Below, one piece after another: positions 35,513 through 48,130 of a DNA stretch of 64,000 bases. How positions within the stretch are numbered: position 1 is the stretch's first letter; every line of letters begins with the position of its first letter. A program made the position numbers and the translations under genes. Location: assembly GCA_964017195.1 (NCBI GenBank), contig OZ024897.1, forward strand, positions 11,766,451-11,830,450. The letters are read 5' to 3'. Origin of the DNA: Siderastrea radians. Taxonomy: Eukaryota; Cnidaria; Anthozoa; Scleractinia; Rhizangiidae. The notes below the pieces were generated by a model. The model saw only the letters and a list, made by a program, of their open reading frames with translations. It was not told the DNA's origin and made no database searches.

Positions 35513-36199
35513 GACAAACGGATACAACGTTTCCACTTAACAACGTTCAACATTGTTAAATTCAACAACGCCAACGCCATTCAAAGCCATCCAACTTCAT
35601 TCACCGTAATCCAATACACTTCTCCATGGTGGTCAAACGTGTGTTACATGTATCTACCGGTCAAATTGAAGCTTCAACATCCCCCTCCGGGCATGCCCCG
35701 GGCATTTGACTGTGCATTGTGCCCGGGGAGGGGGAAATTTGAACGTTGCCCTGGAAGGGTGGGGAAATTGAACTGGATTTATCTTTTGTTCTGGCGTAAT
35801 ATTCCCGTGAGTTTTTTCGGTTTTTGCAAGGTTTGACGGATTTACAAGATAGAATTTCGCCTTTGTTAGTGAATAACTCTTTCAAAAGGGTCTTCAAAAG
35901 AAGTTTGGAGGTGTCGTCACGGCATAACTCTCTCTGAAAAGTGTGAACAGCGTTTGACTGAAGACGAAATTTCTCTTTGAGGAGAGGTATTTTAGTACCA
36001 ATTAGTGGGGCATTTGAACGGCCTCTTTGCCCCGAGGGGGAGGGAATTTGAACAAGCCAATCTTCAAAAGTTCAAATGCCTGGGTGGGGGGTTTCCGGGG
36101 GGATGTTGAAGCTTTGATTGGACTGGTTCATTACTTGTTGAATTGAATATCGCTATTCAACAGTGTTGTTGCTGAACGGAAATGCTGTATCCGTTTGTC
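35513..36199. mobile_element. Foldback element upstream of BTB copy 2
   Basis: Same element and ends (GACAAACGGATAC ... ATCCGTTTGTC) as at 25692-26365, with small indels such as an added TTTTAGTACCAA near 35992. Confidence 0.7.
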
Positions 36200-36350
36200 T
36201 GGGGCCTAAAGTGGCGTATGTAGTCTTTTCCTCCTGCCAATTTTAGTACTAAGTTGCCAGCTTATACAATAATGCGTTGCGCTTGTCTAGTGTAACCGTC
36301 CCTTGAAAGTTGTTCGTACATCAGATAATTTTTTTTTTTGATTAACTCAC

Positions 36351-36618
36351 CTGATCGGATGTCGCAATTGGTATTTCGTTGCTCCTGTTGATAACTGACC
36401 GTCTCTCCTTCACAACTTGGGTTTTTATGTGTTGCATATTGAAGGGGTATTTAGAAGATGTGGACGTTCTTACATACGGATTCTTCGTAAGGTAGTGCGA
36501 CCTAAAACGCCACCGCTTGCAATATCTTTTTTGTAAGCGTTTGCACGCAGGCCGATACTTCCTTAAACTATTCTCATTGCCCACATGGACGTATTCTTGC
36601 TTTCGCAAACTCTCCACT
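36351..36618 (-). CDS. Candidate internal exon encoding a very basic peptide (copy B)
   Basis: Paralogue of 26501-26768. The frame remains open for 89 codons up to GATCAG|GTGAGT. Differences include LSNEN to VGNEN, LPKN to LTKN and FKIQ to FNMQ. Having two copies with an intact frame and donor hints at constraint, but it may simply be recent duplication. No function is assigned. Confidence 0.3.
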
Positions 36619-37330
36619 CTATAAAATAGCTAAAACGTACAGTGTTTTGTGCGTGATTGCGTGCATAATCTACGGTTGTAAACTCAATTTCGTTTCCGGA
36701 AATGCGAAGTTTACTTCTGTAAGTGAGTTTTCGTTCAGTAACCAGACGTCATGAACCGAAACTCACTCAAAACGCCCCCCCAGGAGCCTCTCAGAAGCCA
36801 TGAAAACACAGGAAAAGACATTATTTACAGCTTTTTAGGAAAAGTAGTCTCTCTTTTCGATCGAAGCTCAGTTCCATACAAACTCTTACAATACGCTTTG
36901 GTTACATGTGGAAAAATATCGCTTTGTAACAATGAAAGTACACTTGCAAGCTGACTGCAGAAGTAAATTTTAGCCAATTTTGCGGGGAGATGTAATGTAA
37001 ACACATCGTTTACTGTTTTTGGTCATCAGGGCTTATCTAACACAGTTACGTTGTCGACTTCAGCTATATTTTTGTCATTTTATTGGAGTATGTCATATGT
37101 TGTATTCCTTCATGAAAAGACAAAGCCCTTTTTAGTCGCCGTCTCTCTTTAAAAACGGCGTAAACATGTGTTGGATTTATAAAGAAAAAAATGTGAAATT
37201 TCTGAAAACCTCAGGCTGGTAATGGCATTGGCAATTGTTAATGCTCCCAACGTACCTTTTTGGTTATCTATAATCAAAGGCAATCTCGTGGAATATTTGT
37301 TCTAAATGAGTCATAATTTACGTCTGGTCC

Positions 37331-37515
37331 CTCTCTCCTCCGCAGAGGCCTCCTACAGTCGCGCCTTGGGAAAAAATATACCCGCGGCGCGCGGAGGCTG
37401 GGAAGAGGAAAAATTAAAGCCATCGTTCCCCGCGCTCCCGTTTTCTCTCTCCAGCACTCCCGCTCCCGTTTCTTTCGCTGGTGTTTACTAACAGGAGCCT
37501 CTGCGGAGGAGAGAG
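37331..37515. mobile_element. 185-bp MITE with 9-bp target duplication
   Basis: Perfect 19-bp inverted ends CTCTCTCCTCCGCAGAGGC / GCCTCTGCGGAGGAGAGAG are flanked by the 9-bp direct repeat GTCTGGTCC (37322-37330 and 37516-37524). Unit A has the empty site. Nine-base duplications are typical of Mutator-like elements. A relative is at 50401 in unit C. Confidence 0.9.
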
Positions 37516-38315
37516 GTCTGGTCCCCTTTTCGACGTACCCTATTCGACACTTTCTAAAGCCCTCTTTGGAAACTGAATTAACAACAAACTGACAGAAATA
37601 TGAAACGAAAACAGGTGAAAGGACACGCAACGTAGATCAGTAGTTGGAAACCGCTAATTTTTGCGAGTAAAAGGGTATTCAGTATATGCTAACTTAAGAC
37701 AGAAGACTGGACAGAGAATACGGCAAAAGCACGTTTATTTTATTGATTTGCAAATTATTAACTAAAATACAGCGAAATATTTTAATTTTATGAAGAACCC
37801 CACAACACTGCTTTCCAGCCGGTACCAGAGTAAGCTTCAGTAACCTGTGCATGGGCTTCTCTTCCAGGACTCGGTAAGAATCCTACCTCTTAGTGAAAAA
37901 AAACTCCCTGATACATGACCTCAAACAAAACTTAATTGAAGCAGTGAAATACCCTCAGAACCAAAACAATTTCCATACGATAAATCCTGCATCAGCGACA
38001 GTTAGCCTCCGAAAAACCGGGCCATAGACCTGCCCACTGCCTAGAAAGCCAGGCAAAATATAAAAGGCCATCTATTCCCCCTCCCTCCCCCCCCCTCCCT
38101 GTTCACTTTTTACATGAAAATTTATACTCTGTTTTTAAAATGTATACTTGCTTTAAATACTTTCTCTGAAAAAACCCCAAAATATATATAAAGAAAATGA
38201 AAACACCTTTCAATCATCGGAAAATTCAAAGAAAGCTATCTGGGTGATTCTTTCGCACCAAGTCACACCACGTCACGCTATTTTACAAATGCTGTGATAC
38301 TACATCAAGTCAAGT

Positions 38316-38867
38316 ATTGTTGATGATTCTGTCATGTAACTGTACATGTTACACTAAATTCCACTACTTAAATAAAAATGTGCAATAATATATAGTCTGA
38401 AATGTTTGAAAAATTGTTTGAAAGGGAAGAAAAACGAAACTGATCTGAAACAATAAAGGTTTTCTTAATAACTGACACAAATAAAAGGCTTACGTTGCTA
38501 CACGTGATCAGAAGAGTCATGCTACTCATCTAACCAATCATAACAAACGCTAGAACTCCTTTGAACCAATCAGAACTCGCGTTGAAACCTTACTGTTGAT
38601 GAATCTGTCACGTAACTGTACATGTTACACTAAATTCCACTACTTTAATAAAAATCTACAATAATATAAAGTCTGAAATGTTTGAAAAATTGTTTGAAAG
38701 GGAAGAAAAAAGAAACTGATCTGAAACAATAAAGGTTTCCTTAATAACTGACATTAATAAAAGGCTTACGTTGCTACACGTGATCAGAAGAGACATGCTA
38801 CTTTTCTAACCAGTCACAACAAACGCTAGAACTTATTTGAACCAATCAGAACTCACGTTGAAACCTT
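38316..38867. repeat. 276-bp tandem duplication in unit B
   Basis: Two head-to-tail copies, 38316-38591 and 38592-38867, beginning A(T/C)TGTTGATGA. Units A and C have a single copy. The second copy here shares variants with unit C (ACTTTAATAAAAATC; AACCAGTCACAACAAACGC), suggesting exchange among copies or that both states existed before the second duplication. Confidence 0.85.
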
Positions 38868-39466
38868 GCAACTGGTGCCAAGCGTGGGAAATCACACCTA
38901 AGCCAAGTCACTATTAGTTTCAGCTTTGCTTCTGATCGGTTAAAAAATTCATCGTCACTGCTTTCAATCCTTACTTCCGCGGGCTGTCAATAAAACACTG
39001 CTCTGCTCTACTTTCAGGCTGGGAAACAGGTACCTTTTTGGGCAAAGCTTCGCACAAGCACTCATATAGTTTCTGCCTATATTATCCAATAATAAAGAAG
39101 TGTAAACATTTCCGAGTGCTCAGACTCCGACACGAGTTGTCGACTTTTAGGTAAATCTTCGTAGCAGCATTGATAGAGTTTCCGATTGTTATTGTACCTT
39201 CCTACACTTCCGAGAATTGTTTCACCAAAGGCGTCGCCAAGTTTCCTTGGCAACTGTTCTCAGCGACAGAATTGTCACTGTAAAAGGTGCTTATTCCCCT
39301 GAAGGCATATGCTCTACACGTGTAGTTCTAAGTTGGTCATTCTCAAGCCCCAGAGCTTTTTTCTTCTGCCTATGACAGACGGCAAAAAGCGGCTGAAAAA
39401 CCGAAGGCCCTGGACTCAAGAATTGACCTTGACTGAACTAGACTATTGCGACCACGTGATGTAAGA

Positions 39467-42400
39467 CTAATGCAGAAAAAGGGCAGCAAACAACATGGAC
39501 AAAAACAGGCCAGCGGTCATACTGATGGTAGCTGAGCCCGCATCGAAGTCAATTGCAACTGTTGGTGACTCTGTGGCTCTTGTAGCTGTAGTGGTAGTAG
39601 TAGTGGTGGAAGTAGAAGAGACATTAGCTTCAACAGGAGTAGCAATGCTAGTAGTAACAACAACAGTAGTAGTAGGGGTAGTAGTGTTAGCAGCAGTTGT
39701 TGCTGTAGGCGAAGTAGTAGCGTTCAGCTCAGAGACCTGGAAACTAGCCCTGACGGTTCGGTCGTTGAGTGGCTGCACTGGGCGGAAATTCCCGAAGATC
39801 GGTGACGTGTCATTTTTCTTCAGGCTGCGCAGAAGGTTCATCTGGCAAAAATTAATCCGCAATGAGTAAACCATAACCTAGCTTAACCTAGTTAGTTGGC
39901 GTTCTCTTTGGTTGCCTTCCACATAAAATAACTGATTGAGGTTCAAGAGCGCTGACTTTACCATTGAAAATCTGTTGTTCGAAGCTCACTTCATAGACGA
40001 AAGAACTGTACTTTCCAAGGGCACATAGTGTGCGACCCTTGAATACTATCGAGTAGACTATGAGAATTAGGAGTCAATCAGATTCGCTCACTCGCAAAAG
40101 ACCATCTTTTCTACTCATGTTAGTCAGTACTGTACCTGATATTGCGAGATCTTGACGTGATCATTGAAAACTGTCCACGTGACAACCTCATTACAGGTGG
40201 GAGTAGTGAGTGAGCCACTGTACCGGAAGAACTTGGTCTTGTCATGAGGTAACAAAGCATCAAACTTAAAGGCCGGGATGTGACTGATGGTAGAGACTGA
40301 AAATGGGTGCAAGAATTAGACCCGTGCAAAACAGATTCAACATTTCAATTTAAAACCGTTTACTATTGTTGACTTTGTTATGTTACAGTAAACTCAAGTC
40401 ACTGCTTGAAAAGAGTAGAGAACTTGGTCGCCAGTTTTGTGTCCCTGTATTGATTAACGGTGGGTGGGTGGGTGGGGGGGGGTGACTTCATTAATGAACT
40501 GAAAGCTACAGCAAAACTTACAAGTTTCAGTAAGTTCGTTGGCATGTTCCAGAAACGAGAATGCTGAGTTATTTTCGCCTCCAACCTAAAAAAAAATTCC
40601 AGGATAAATAAATTAAATGTATTAAACGATCTTACCTAAATAACAACTAAAACTGATGCAAAGATTTGAAATTACACACCCGATAACTTCTTGAACTATA
40701 CTCCACCCAATTCAACCCCATCACTCTGAGCTAATTGAAAACTGCGATAATAGTCTAATTTTGACATCAAAAATACTCAGTGTACCTCAATTAAAAGTCC
40801 AAGAACAGCGAGGCCATCAGGGTGTTTAACTGCTTGGCCCAGGCTGGCATATTTTGTGTTGTAGCTAACAAAGTGTAACTGAAGAGGAAGGAAAAAAGTA
40901 AATACTTATGTTATATGGTTCAAAGTTAACATTTGAGTGTAAATGTATAGTGAAATCTTGTGAACCAAAGCTTTATTACAGTGCAGTCGTGTCGTGACGA
41001 GCCAAAGAGAAATTATGATGTAACGAGCAAACGGAAAGATTACATGACAAGCAAAAAGGAAAAGATTGTTAACGCAGCAGCAACATAAATAGAATAAAAC
41101 TGGTATTATACATAATGGAGTAAAAAGGAGGAGAAAACCTCTTTCTCACCTCGGCAGCATATTCTTTTCCGTTCACAGTGTGTTCCGATCCTACTGAGTT
41201 GTCGGGTCCCCAGTGGAAGTGAAACTGAACTGTTGTGTAAACACCATTGAGACCTCCTCCACTAACATTGTACACTCTCGCAGGGAATGCCATTTCCAGG
41301 GCATGCCCATTGTTGGTACCAGTGAAGGTTAGGCCCAATTTTTTATTGTAGTTTTTCAGGGTAAACGTGCCCAAGCTTTTATCGAGAGTGGTGTTAGCTG
41401 TGTTAATGTCAATCGGTGATTGCTTCTTTCCTGTGCCGCAGTCGCCTCCCCAATTACCTGGGCCTGGAACGGAGAGAAATTGAAGGGAGTTGTGAGTATC
41501 AGAACTTTTTTCTCCTCCCACCCAAATGGAAACAAAAGTTCGGTTCTCACAGGTGCTTCAAAAAATTGTAAGAGGTAGCAGTTCGGTGAAAATAACAAAC
41601 GACAACAACAATACCACTGGTGGTCTTAACAAAGTTCTTTCTATCCAAGTATAATTGGAATTTGGAAATATCTTTTATGAGGAGGGAAGAAAAACTCTAG
41701 GATAGCGCACATAATCAGCAATAAACTTAATCCACGCTGAGTGTGGGATTAAACCCCGCGACGCAATGTCGAGTGGTGAGCCTACGCGTCATTGCATCAA
41801 CAAACTTGTCAGTTAATATATTTATGTACTTGTCGCAAATAGAGCTAGCATTGATAAAATGGGTTACACAAATTTAAGCTGTGCTTCTGTCTTATGGGAA
41901 CCCATTGAAAGAAGTTAAGGTAAATACTCGAAAGTCAAGCACATATTTGAACATGTGAATCAAACTAAAGACAAATATCAAGAACAAAATATCCTTACCA
42001 AGAACGTGATTGGGATTATAGCTAAATCTCACTAAAAAGAGAAAACAAAAAACGGCGGTTAGTACGTGAAGCTTTTCTCATGGATTCAGCCCGTTAGGTC
42101 CTTTTGATTTCCAATCTACGCCAACTTGCTCGTCGTTAAAAGAAACCCAGATTTTATTTTGCGAAATGTGCACAAATAATTAACACCACGGGGGAACATT
42201 GCAAAATGCTTGTGATCAAAATAATCATCATTTAGGATTTCATCTACAGGAATATATTGCTGAACAAGGATTTAATGACTTAATTCACTCTTTCTTTCCC
42301 TCAGGGCTTCCACTGATAACAGTATTTTGTTTATAAATGCCGGAAGGGACTCACCCTCATTGAAATTAATAAAAGTATCTGTTCTGTTCTGTTTTGTTCT

Positions 42401-42757
42401 GTTCCCCTAGAAACAACTTAAATATTTACAAATGTTGAGCTTTAGGCCAGTAAGCATGGTGAAATTTTACACGCAGTTTACAAATTGCAGCGTAGGGGGA
42501 AACTTAGTGAAGAAAGTTTTCGCCTTTTCGACGTTTGAAAACGAGGTTTACAGTGGGCATTTAAATGGTGCATAAAGCCTCAGTTCAGGGTCTTTTTTAA
42601 TGTGGCGTACTTTTGAATTCAGATCCTTTGCACGTACACACTAAAAACATACTGCGAAAAGTCATGTACAGAGACATAAAGATGCTAACTTACTCTGACT
42701 GAAGACAAGTGATGCCCAAGTGAAGCAAAGAAACGCAACCAAAGATACACGTTCCAT
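39467..42757 (-). CDS. Alpha carbonic anhydrase, secreted, predicted GPI-anchored (CA1)
   Basis: Seven exons join in frame to 367 residues: 42694-42757, 41999-42031, 41150-41463, 40786-40878, 40522-40585, 40136-40296 and 39467-39841, all with GT..AG introns. The protein starts with a ~20-residue signal peptide (MERVSLVAFLCF...). Catalytic residues are conserved: zinc ligands H114, H116 (QFHFHWG) and H139 (ELHFV), proton-shuttle H86 (NNGHAL), E126 (GSEHT) and T220 (SLTTPTC, the Thr199 equivalent). C41 and C224 match the disulfide of extracellular forms. After the conserved FRPVQPLNDRTV comes a Thr-rich linker (about 275-335) and a hydrophobic C-terminus with no tail beyond it, typical of GPI anchoring. 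Predicted role: reversible CO2 hydration at the cell surface, in corals plausibly for calcification or symbiont carbon supply (inference). Confidence 0.95.
42290..42412 (+). mobile_element. LINE-like 3' end with TGTTC tail
   Basis: Sequence ending AATAAAAGTATCTGTTCTGT followed by further TTCTG units, the usual form of a 3' end with a short tandem tail. It lies in intron 1 of CA1, and its paralogue lies in intron 1 of CA2 (about 55775-55878). No reverse transcriptase remains. Confidence 0.45.
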
Positions 42758-42796
42758 GTTCACTCTATTACTGTGGGAAAAAAGGGAAGCCATCTG

Positions 42797-42805
42797 TTAT
42801 ATATA
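42797..42805 (-). promoter_or_regulatory. TATA box of CA1
   Basis: Minus strand CCTATATATAACAG places a TATATATA box 40 bases before the CA1 ATG. The core is retained before CA2 (about 56384-56394). The short 5' leader this implies (about 10-15 bases) means the transcription start needs testing. Confidence 0.6.
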
Positions 42806-42814
42806 GGCATGCAA

Positions 42815-42840
42815 CACGTGCAGAACACGTGCAACACGTG
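42815..42840 (-). promoter_or_regulatory. Three CACGTG E-boxes upstream of CA1
   Basis: CACGTG at 42815-42820, 42826-42831 and 42835-42840, just upstream of the TATA box, at 11- and 9-base spacing. CACGTG binds bHLH factors such as MYC/USF or CLOCK-type proteins. CA2 keeps two (56402, 56422); the middle one is changed to CGCGTG. Confidence 0.5.
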
Positions 42841-43194
42841 CAGTGTCTCTTGGATGGAACCCTCCTTAGCGATTTCTATTATTGACGATGGTTTATCATC
42901 AACATATTTATAATCGTTTTTCGCAGCAATATTAATAATATCATCTGACTGAAACCAAATTGTCAACACCTGAATCGATTTACGTAATAGATCAAGAAAC
43001 TGCAATTGGAAAGGAACCAAGTAAACAATTAATTCAACAAGACAGATGTTGCTTGTCAGAATTTCAGCCTATTCTAAGCTTATGCTAACTCTTTGCTTCT
43101 CATCAAGGACATGGCGATATGTAAGCGTTTTATATTAAATTCAATCTTATCCAGGTGAGCTGTTTTATGGGTGCTTCACTACAGCTTAGTCTAA

Positions 43195-43325
43195 ATAAAA
43201 TAAAATAAAATAACAATAAATTACTTTATTTAGGTGTCAACGGTAGTTAGCACAGAATGCTAACTGGGGACACCTCCGAGATCGTCTTGGAGTTGTACCC
43301 ATCTTGAAATTAACTGGTCAACACT
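43195..43325 (-). mobile_element. LINE-like 3' end with TTTTA tail
   Basis: On the minus strand, GGTGTCCCCAGTTAGC...ACCTAAATAAAGTAATTTAT is followed by TTATT/TTTTA units. This resembles the 3' end of a non-LTR element. The paralogue is at about 56876-56995. Confidence 0.45.
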
Positions 43326-43439
43326 TTTAGGTTGGATCAATTTGATTAGACATCAATTCAAAACTAAATTTGTAAACTAAAAACAACAAGGGCACAATTA
43401 GAAGCTATTAAACAAATATCATCGAGTAAACTTCTATTA

Positions 43440-44050
43440 AAAAGACAGGAACCGTAAGTTCTGGATTAATATTTCGGGCACGAGAAAGCGTCATTGCACG
43501 TGAGTGACAGATTAATATTTTGCACACGAGAAAGCGTTAATGCACGTGAGTGACACGTGCAAACCTATCGTATCGTGTATAGTAAGTTTCAGGTGAATGC
43601 GAACACAACTGGAAGTTGTCATAAATGAATATTGAGTGCATTTCTCTTATCAGGGGCAAGTTCTGGATTAATATTAGGCACACGAGAGCGTTACAATGCA
43701 CGTGAGTGTGTGCGTTCATAATGTATTATGTAATAGTCACTTTCAAAAGAAAACTAGCATGGTAAACAAAAGTATGAACGGGCACAATAAGAAGCTGACA
43801 AAGATATATCGAGTAAATCTCATTTAAGGCAAGGAACTCAATTTACAGAGGAATGAATATTTGGCACACAAAACAGCCTCATTGCAAACGAGTGACACAT
43901 CTTTTATCAAAAGAAAACTAAACTAACCTAGTAAAGTAAAGAAAAAAAGGGACAGAGAACCGAAGTTCTGGATTAATATTTGCAACACGAGCGATTTTCA
44001 TTGCACGTGACTGCGTTCATACCAATTATGTAATAGAGAAAGTATAAGGG
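43440..44050. repeat. Short repeats carrying CACGTG, upstream of CA1
   Basis: A GATTAATATTTsGsCACGAG...AATGCACGTGAGTGACA unit recurs with variants, giving CACGTG at 43497, 43543, 43554, 43699 and 44004. It is linked to a longer degenerate unit (AAACAAAAGTCAACACAAGG, AAGCTGACCAATA, TTAATATTTGGCACACGA) that recurs to 46570. The array lies 0.7-3.8 kb upstream of CA1. Confidence 0.6.
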
Positions 44051-47000
44051 TTTGTATTGGAATTGTATGTATAGTTTCTAGGAACACGAAAAAAAGGATA
44101 ACTTTTTCTTTCAATTGAAAACCTTCCCTTACTGTCAAGGTGTTTTAGGTGTATTTTGTGGTCAATCAACGACAATTTTTTTTCGGTATTCTCGTTTTAA
44201 TATTATTATTTAGTGATGATGGTAAGAATATATAATTAGTCTTGCAGTATACTTCTAGCATAAGTGCCCTCGGCTTGGCTACGCCAAGAGAGCTTCACGC
44301 AGCAATGACCTCGCAATGATTGCAATTTTTCAATGTTTCTCGTCTTCTTGGTCATTTTTGCGTCAGAATTAATATTTGAGCGATAAGCGTTTTTTTACAT
44401 TTAAATATTGAGTTCACTGAGCAAAGGTGGGCGAGATTTTATTGCCTTCCCGAAACAAGGTTTTTTGGGGGAAATTTAGAATTAACAGGACTCGAAAATA
44501 TGTAGATCGTTGGTAAACTACTTTCAAAAGAAAGCAAGAGGAATGTAAACAAGAGGAAACATAAAAGCTCGTAAGCTGACCAATATTCTTGATGACAATC
44601 ATTTGAACGCAGGAAACCTCAGTTCAGAGTTGATATTCCGCACACGATAGGAAACTTGTCTTGCTATTATGAAATACTCGTAGGCGCGCGAAATAGCTTG
44701 GATTGCCAGTGATTTTTCTCGGAATGCGTGAGTGAAAAAAAAATGGTTCATTTTCGGAATCTGACGGAGACTATGTCGAAGAGGTAAACTAAATCGAACT
44801 AGACACAGTATTGAAGAGAACAAGTATCTTCAGTAAGAAGTTACCTGTATTGTCATATGATTTGAAGTAGATGTCGTTTCGTTTCGTCCAGGTGGAAAAT
44901 CGGTGCAATATCCGTATGGCACAAATGCACGCGCTCAATAACGCCCAGATAGGTTCAGGTAGCAGAGAAACAGTCAATAAATAAACGAAATTGTTAACAA
45001 AAAAAAAGCAAACCAAAGCAATAAGCCATGACCCAGCAATGGCTGCTGTTTGTTGACGTTTTTCATCTTCTTTATCCGTTTGCTCTCGAATTTGAGCGTT
45101 TTTAGTATTTCAATACTGAATTCATTGAGCAAGGTGAAAAAGATTTTACTCGCTTCACGAAGTAGTGTTTGAGACACTATAGAATTATCAGAACTTACAA
45201 GTGTACAAATCCTGGATAATCCGCTTTTAAAAGGAAAACCGCACTGTAAACAAGAGTCAACACAAGCCCGGCGAAATTAAAGCTAGTAATATTAACGATA
45301 TACTAAATTGCAAAGATGTGAACACTGGCTGGGTCCCCAAGAAACACAAGAAAAGCGCCCATTTTACCACTGAGAACTGAGCTTGTTGTCCAAGCGTAAA
45401 CCCTGACTGATTAAACGAGGCAAAGAATTGCATAGAACAATCTTGATCATCAATATAATATCAGTGTCTATCACATTTCCCATTGTCCAAGCTATTAAAT
45501 GATGATGACTGTCATCAACGTCATGGAAATATTTTATTCTAACATTGTTATAATGATACTGAAGAATATGGTAGGTGATTCGATTTCAGTTTCATTCAAA
45601 TTAAAAAGAGAAAAGATACTCAAAATTTACGGAGTCTTGTGTTTATCATTTCCAATTAAGTAGGTAAATGAGTAAACTTTATTATATGGTCCCAAAAGGG
45701 CTTAAATTGAATCGGGGTTTTATGTCCCTTTGACGCTGTCTAAATCAGTTTAAATTTCTAATTTAAACGAATTTTCGTCTTCATGGTTTCTACGGTAAAT
45801 TTGCAATATTTCTATTCAAACCCCCTATATTTTTGCTATTAGGTAATACTTGTTTTTGCTGTTACACAATACTCGATCACGGCATAGCGTATTTTGCCTT
45901 TGCTTTTTTTGGCATAATGACTAATTGGTCTTAATTTTTGGAATCTGTAGGTGTCTAGGGTGATGAGGGAAACTAAATTGAACTAGACACAGAACTGAAG
46001 AGAACAAGTATCTTTTAATATGAATAGTGCATTACCAGAATTGTCATTTGATTTGAACGAGATTTCGTTTTCTTTTTATCATGCTGTATATTCAAAATCG
46101 AAGCAATATCCTTGTCGCAGAAGTGCACTCGGTGACTACGCCCCGGTGGATTCACGCACTGGCAAACGAAATGTTACTTGCCAAACAATCCAAAACAAGA
46201 ACAAATAACCTAGCAATGCTTGCAAGATTCTTTAGATTTTCCTTCTTCTTTGTCCTTTTCTTTTAGAATTTGAGCAATCAGCGTGTTTAATATTAAAATA
46301 TTGAATTCACTGTGAGGAATTCTGGGCGAGATTTTTCTCGTTTCACGACTGAGCGTGTTTCTCAGAAATGACAGAATTATCAGACCGTATAAATGTAAAA
46401 AGCACTGTTGATCCACTTTCAAAAGAAAAGCTACACTGTAAACAAAAGTCAACACAAGGCGGGCGAAATTAAAAGCCAGTAAGCTGACCAATACACTTGA
46501 TGGTAATGACTTGAACACAGGAAACCCAAGTTCATGGTTAATATTTGGCACACGAAAGACGCTTTTACCTAAATACTTGAAATGCAAGAAAGTGCATTTT
46601 ACCACAAGGGAGCTACCTGTTCAATTCTTGGAACCTGACAAAATCTATTTCCAAGCGAAAACTCCAACTGATTAAACGAGACAGAATGAAAAAATATTCC
46701 TTTTCCTCTCAGCAACACTTCAAAGACGAGAACAATATCTGCCACAAGAGTTGAAAAAGATAACATTTCTACGTCTAGATCAGTTTCCTTCATGGACAAA
46801 AGAACTGTAGTTTTGGAAAGAGCTTGAGCAACATAACAAAGTTTGCGCAACTTAAAATTCTGGCCTAACCCCTTACTTCCATACAGATTTTGAAATCTAT
46901 TAAAATAGTTGCCAATTGTCTTCAAAATACAGTCCCTGAACGGGATTTTTCAACTACTTCACGCACAAACTTTCTTTTACTGATTTAGTAACCGAATGAG

Positions 47001-48130
47001 TCGTTTGCCGAGCACAACGTATCAAACTGGTCTGCCTATGTCTGCATACATATTCTTGATTCTGAAAGCTGCTGTTGAAACAAACATATTCCTATAGTAT
47101 CCGATATTCTAAGCTTAATATTTGACACAGGAAAAATTTTTCTTCGATTACTTTTTGTAGTTAAAACTAAACAAGCAGGAAAGGTAGACTGTTATTTGAA
47201 GTTACCATGTTCAGTCCTCCCCAAAGAGAAAGAGTCTAACGCTAAGCCTATTTAACTAACTCTAGTTAATTTTTTAACTCTAGTTACTTCAGTCCAAATA
47301 TTTTCCCTATACACAATTCTTGTTCGTAATCTTTCTGATCACCGTTGGCAAAATTTTGAGTTCTTGAGGGTACTAAATCATAATTTTAAAGTACGAAGGC
47401 ATTTGCCACGATACAACCGAAAGTGTTGATAGAAGTGATTTGTACATTATTCTAGTCTTTAATCCCGATATACTACCTCTATCAATGACGTATGATCTGT
47501 ACACAACCAGTGATTATGAACCCATTGTCTAAACTCTGGCTGTAATGGGTAAACACTCAATCAGCACCGCTATAGAAGACCTGGCAAGAGTAAAATTGGT
47601 TCACATCAAACATGCACCTTACCTTGAAAATGAAAGTTGGTCCCTGTAGGCTTCAAAACTCTCCCTGCGTAAACTTGAACAGGACTAAAAATCCGTTTTT
47701 AAATGAATAAAGAAACCGAGGAATCAGAAAATTTAAACTTTTCCGAATGTTAGGATCGCTGCGATCGCTGGAAAATATCTAGAGCTATGCAACGAGAACG
47801 GTGAAAATTTTGAAACAGCGGTCGTAGCGATCGAAGGAAACACTGAAAAGGACGAGAATGTTCCTGTCTTTTATACCCTAAAATCAAAATATTGAAAAAT
47901 ATCACAATATTCCAAAAAAGGATTATTTTAACATCCATATTTCACTGGTTTTGTTGCCTTTTTTACTGCAAACACCGACAAGAAATTATGATTTCGTTTG
48001 GAAAAAGTATTTTTCTCAAAACAGAATTCACGGCAACTTGGCAACCTATTATAACATAGCTATTGGCAGTCATAAAAGAACTCAAAAGTGCTGATTTTGG
48101 CAAAAATAACTGAAAAAGAAACGGGTCTGA
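44051..48130. repeat. CA1 upstream region, degenerate repeat units, no gene
   Basis: Copies of the ~200-300 bp degenerate unit are recognisable near 44500-44660, 45200-45330 and 46420-46570. A LINE-like 3' end with a TTAC tail is at about 45655-45760 on the minus strand. Minus-strand frames of 60-130 codons here are not conserved as frames in the paralogous 57900-61900 block and are not called. Confidence 0.5.

Larger units (their letters stand above)
28806..39165. repeat. Segmental duplication unit B
   Basis: Head-to-tail copy of unit A. Relative to A it has gained the ATT microsatellite expansion (28890-28975), a 2.15-kb insert (29329-31482), a 420-bp TTAA element (33467-33886), a 185-bp element (37331-37515) and a 276-bp tandem duplication (38316-38867). 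It continues past the end of unit A into the carbonic anhydrase gene. Confidence 0.9.

Noticed and set aside
39495..39869. 124-codon Val-rich plus-strand frame (and 52912-53286)
   Set aside because: Antisense of the Thr-rich last exon of the carbonic anhydrases. Thr codons read as Val or Ser on the other strand.
44414..46925. Minus-strand frames of 60-131 codons upstream of CA1
   Set aside because: They fall in degenerate repeats, and the paralogous region in unit C does not keep the same frames.
47752..47836. GATCGCTGCGATCGC palindrome as a replication origin or binding array
   Set aside because: A single short palindrome, duplicated only because the whole block is (again near 61580). There is no supporting context.
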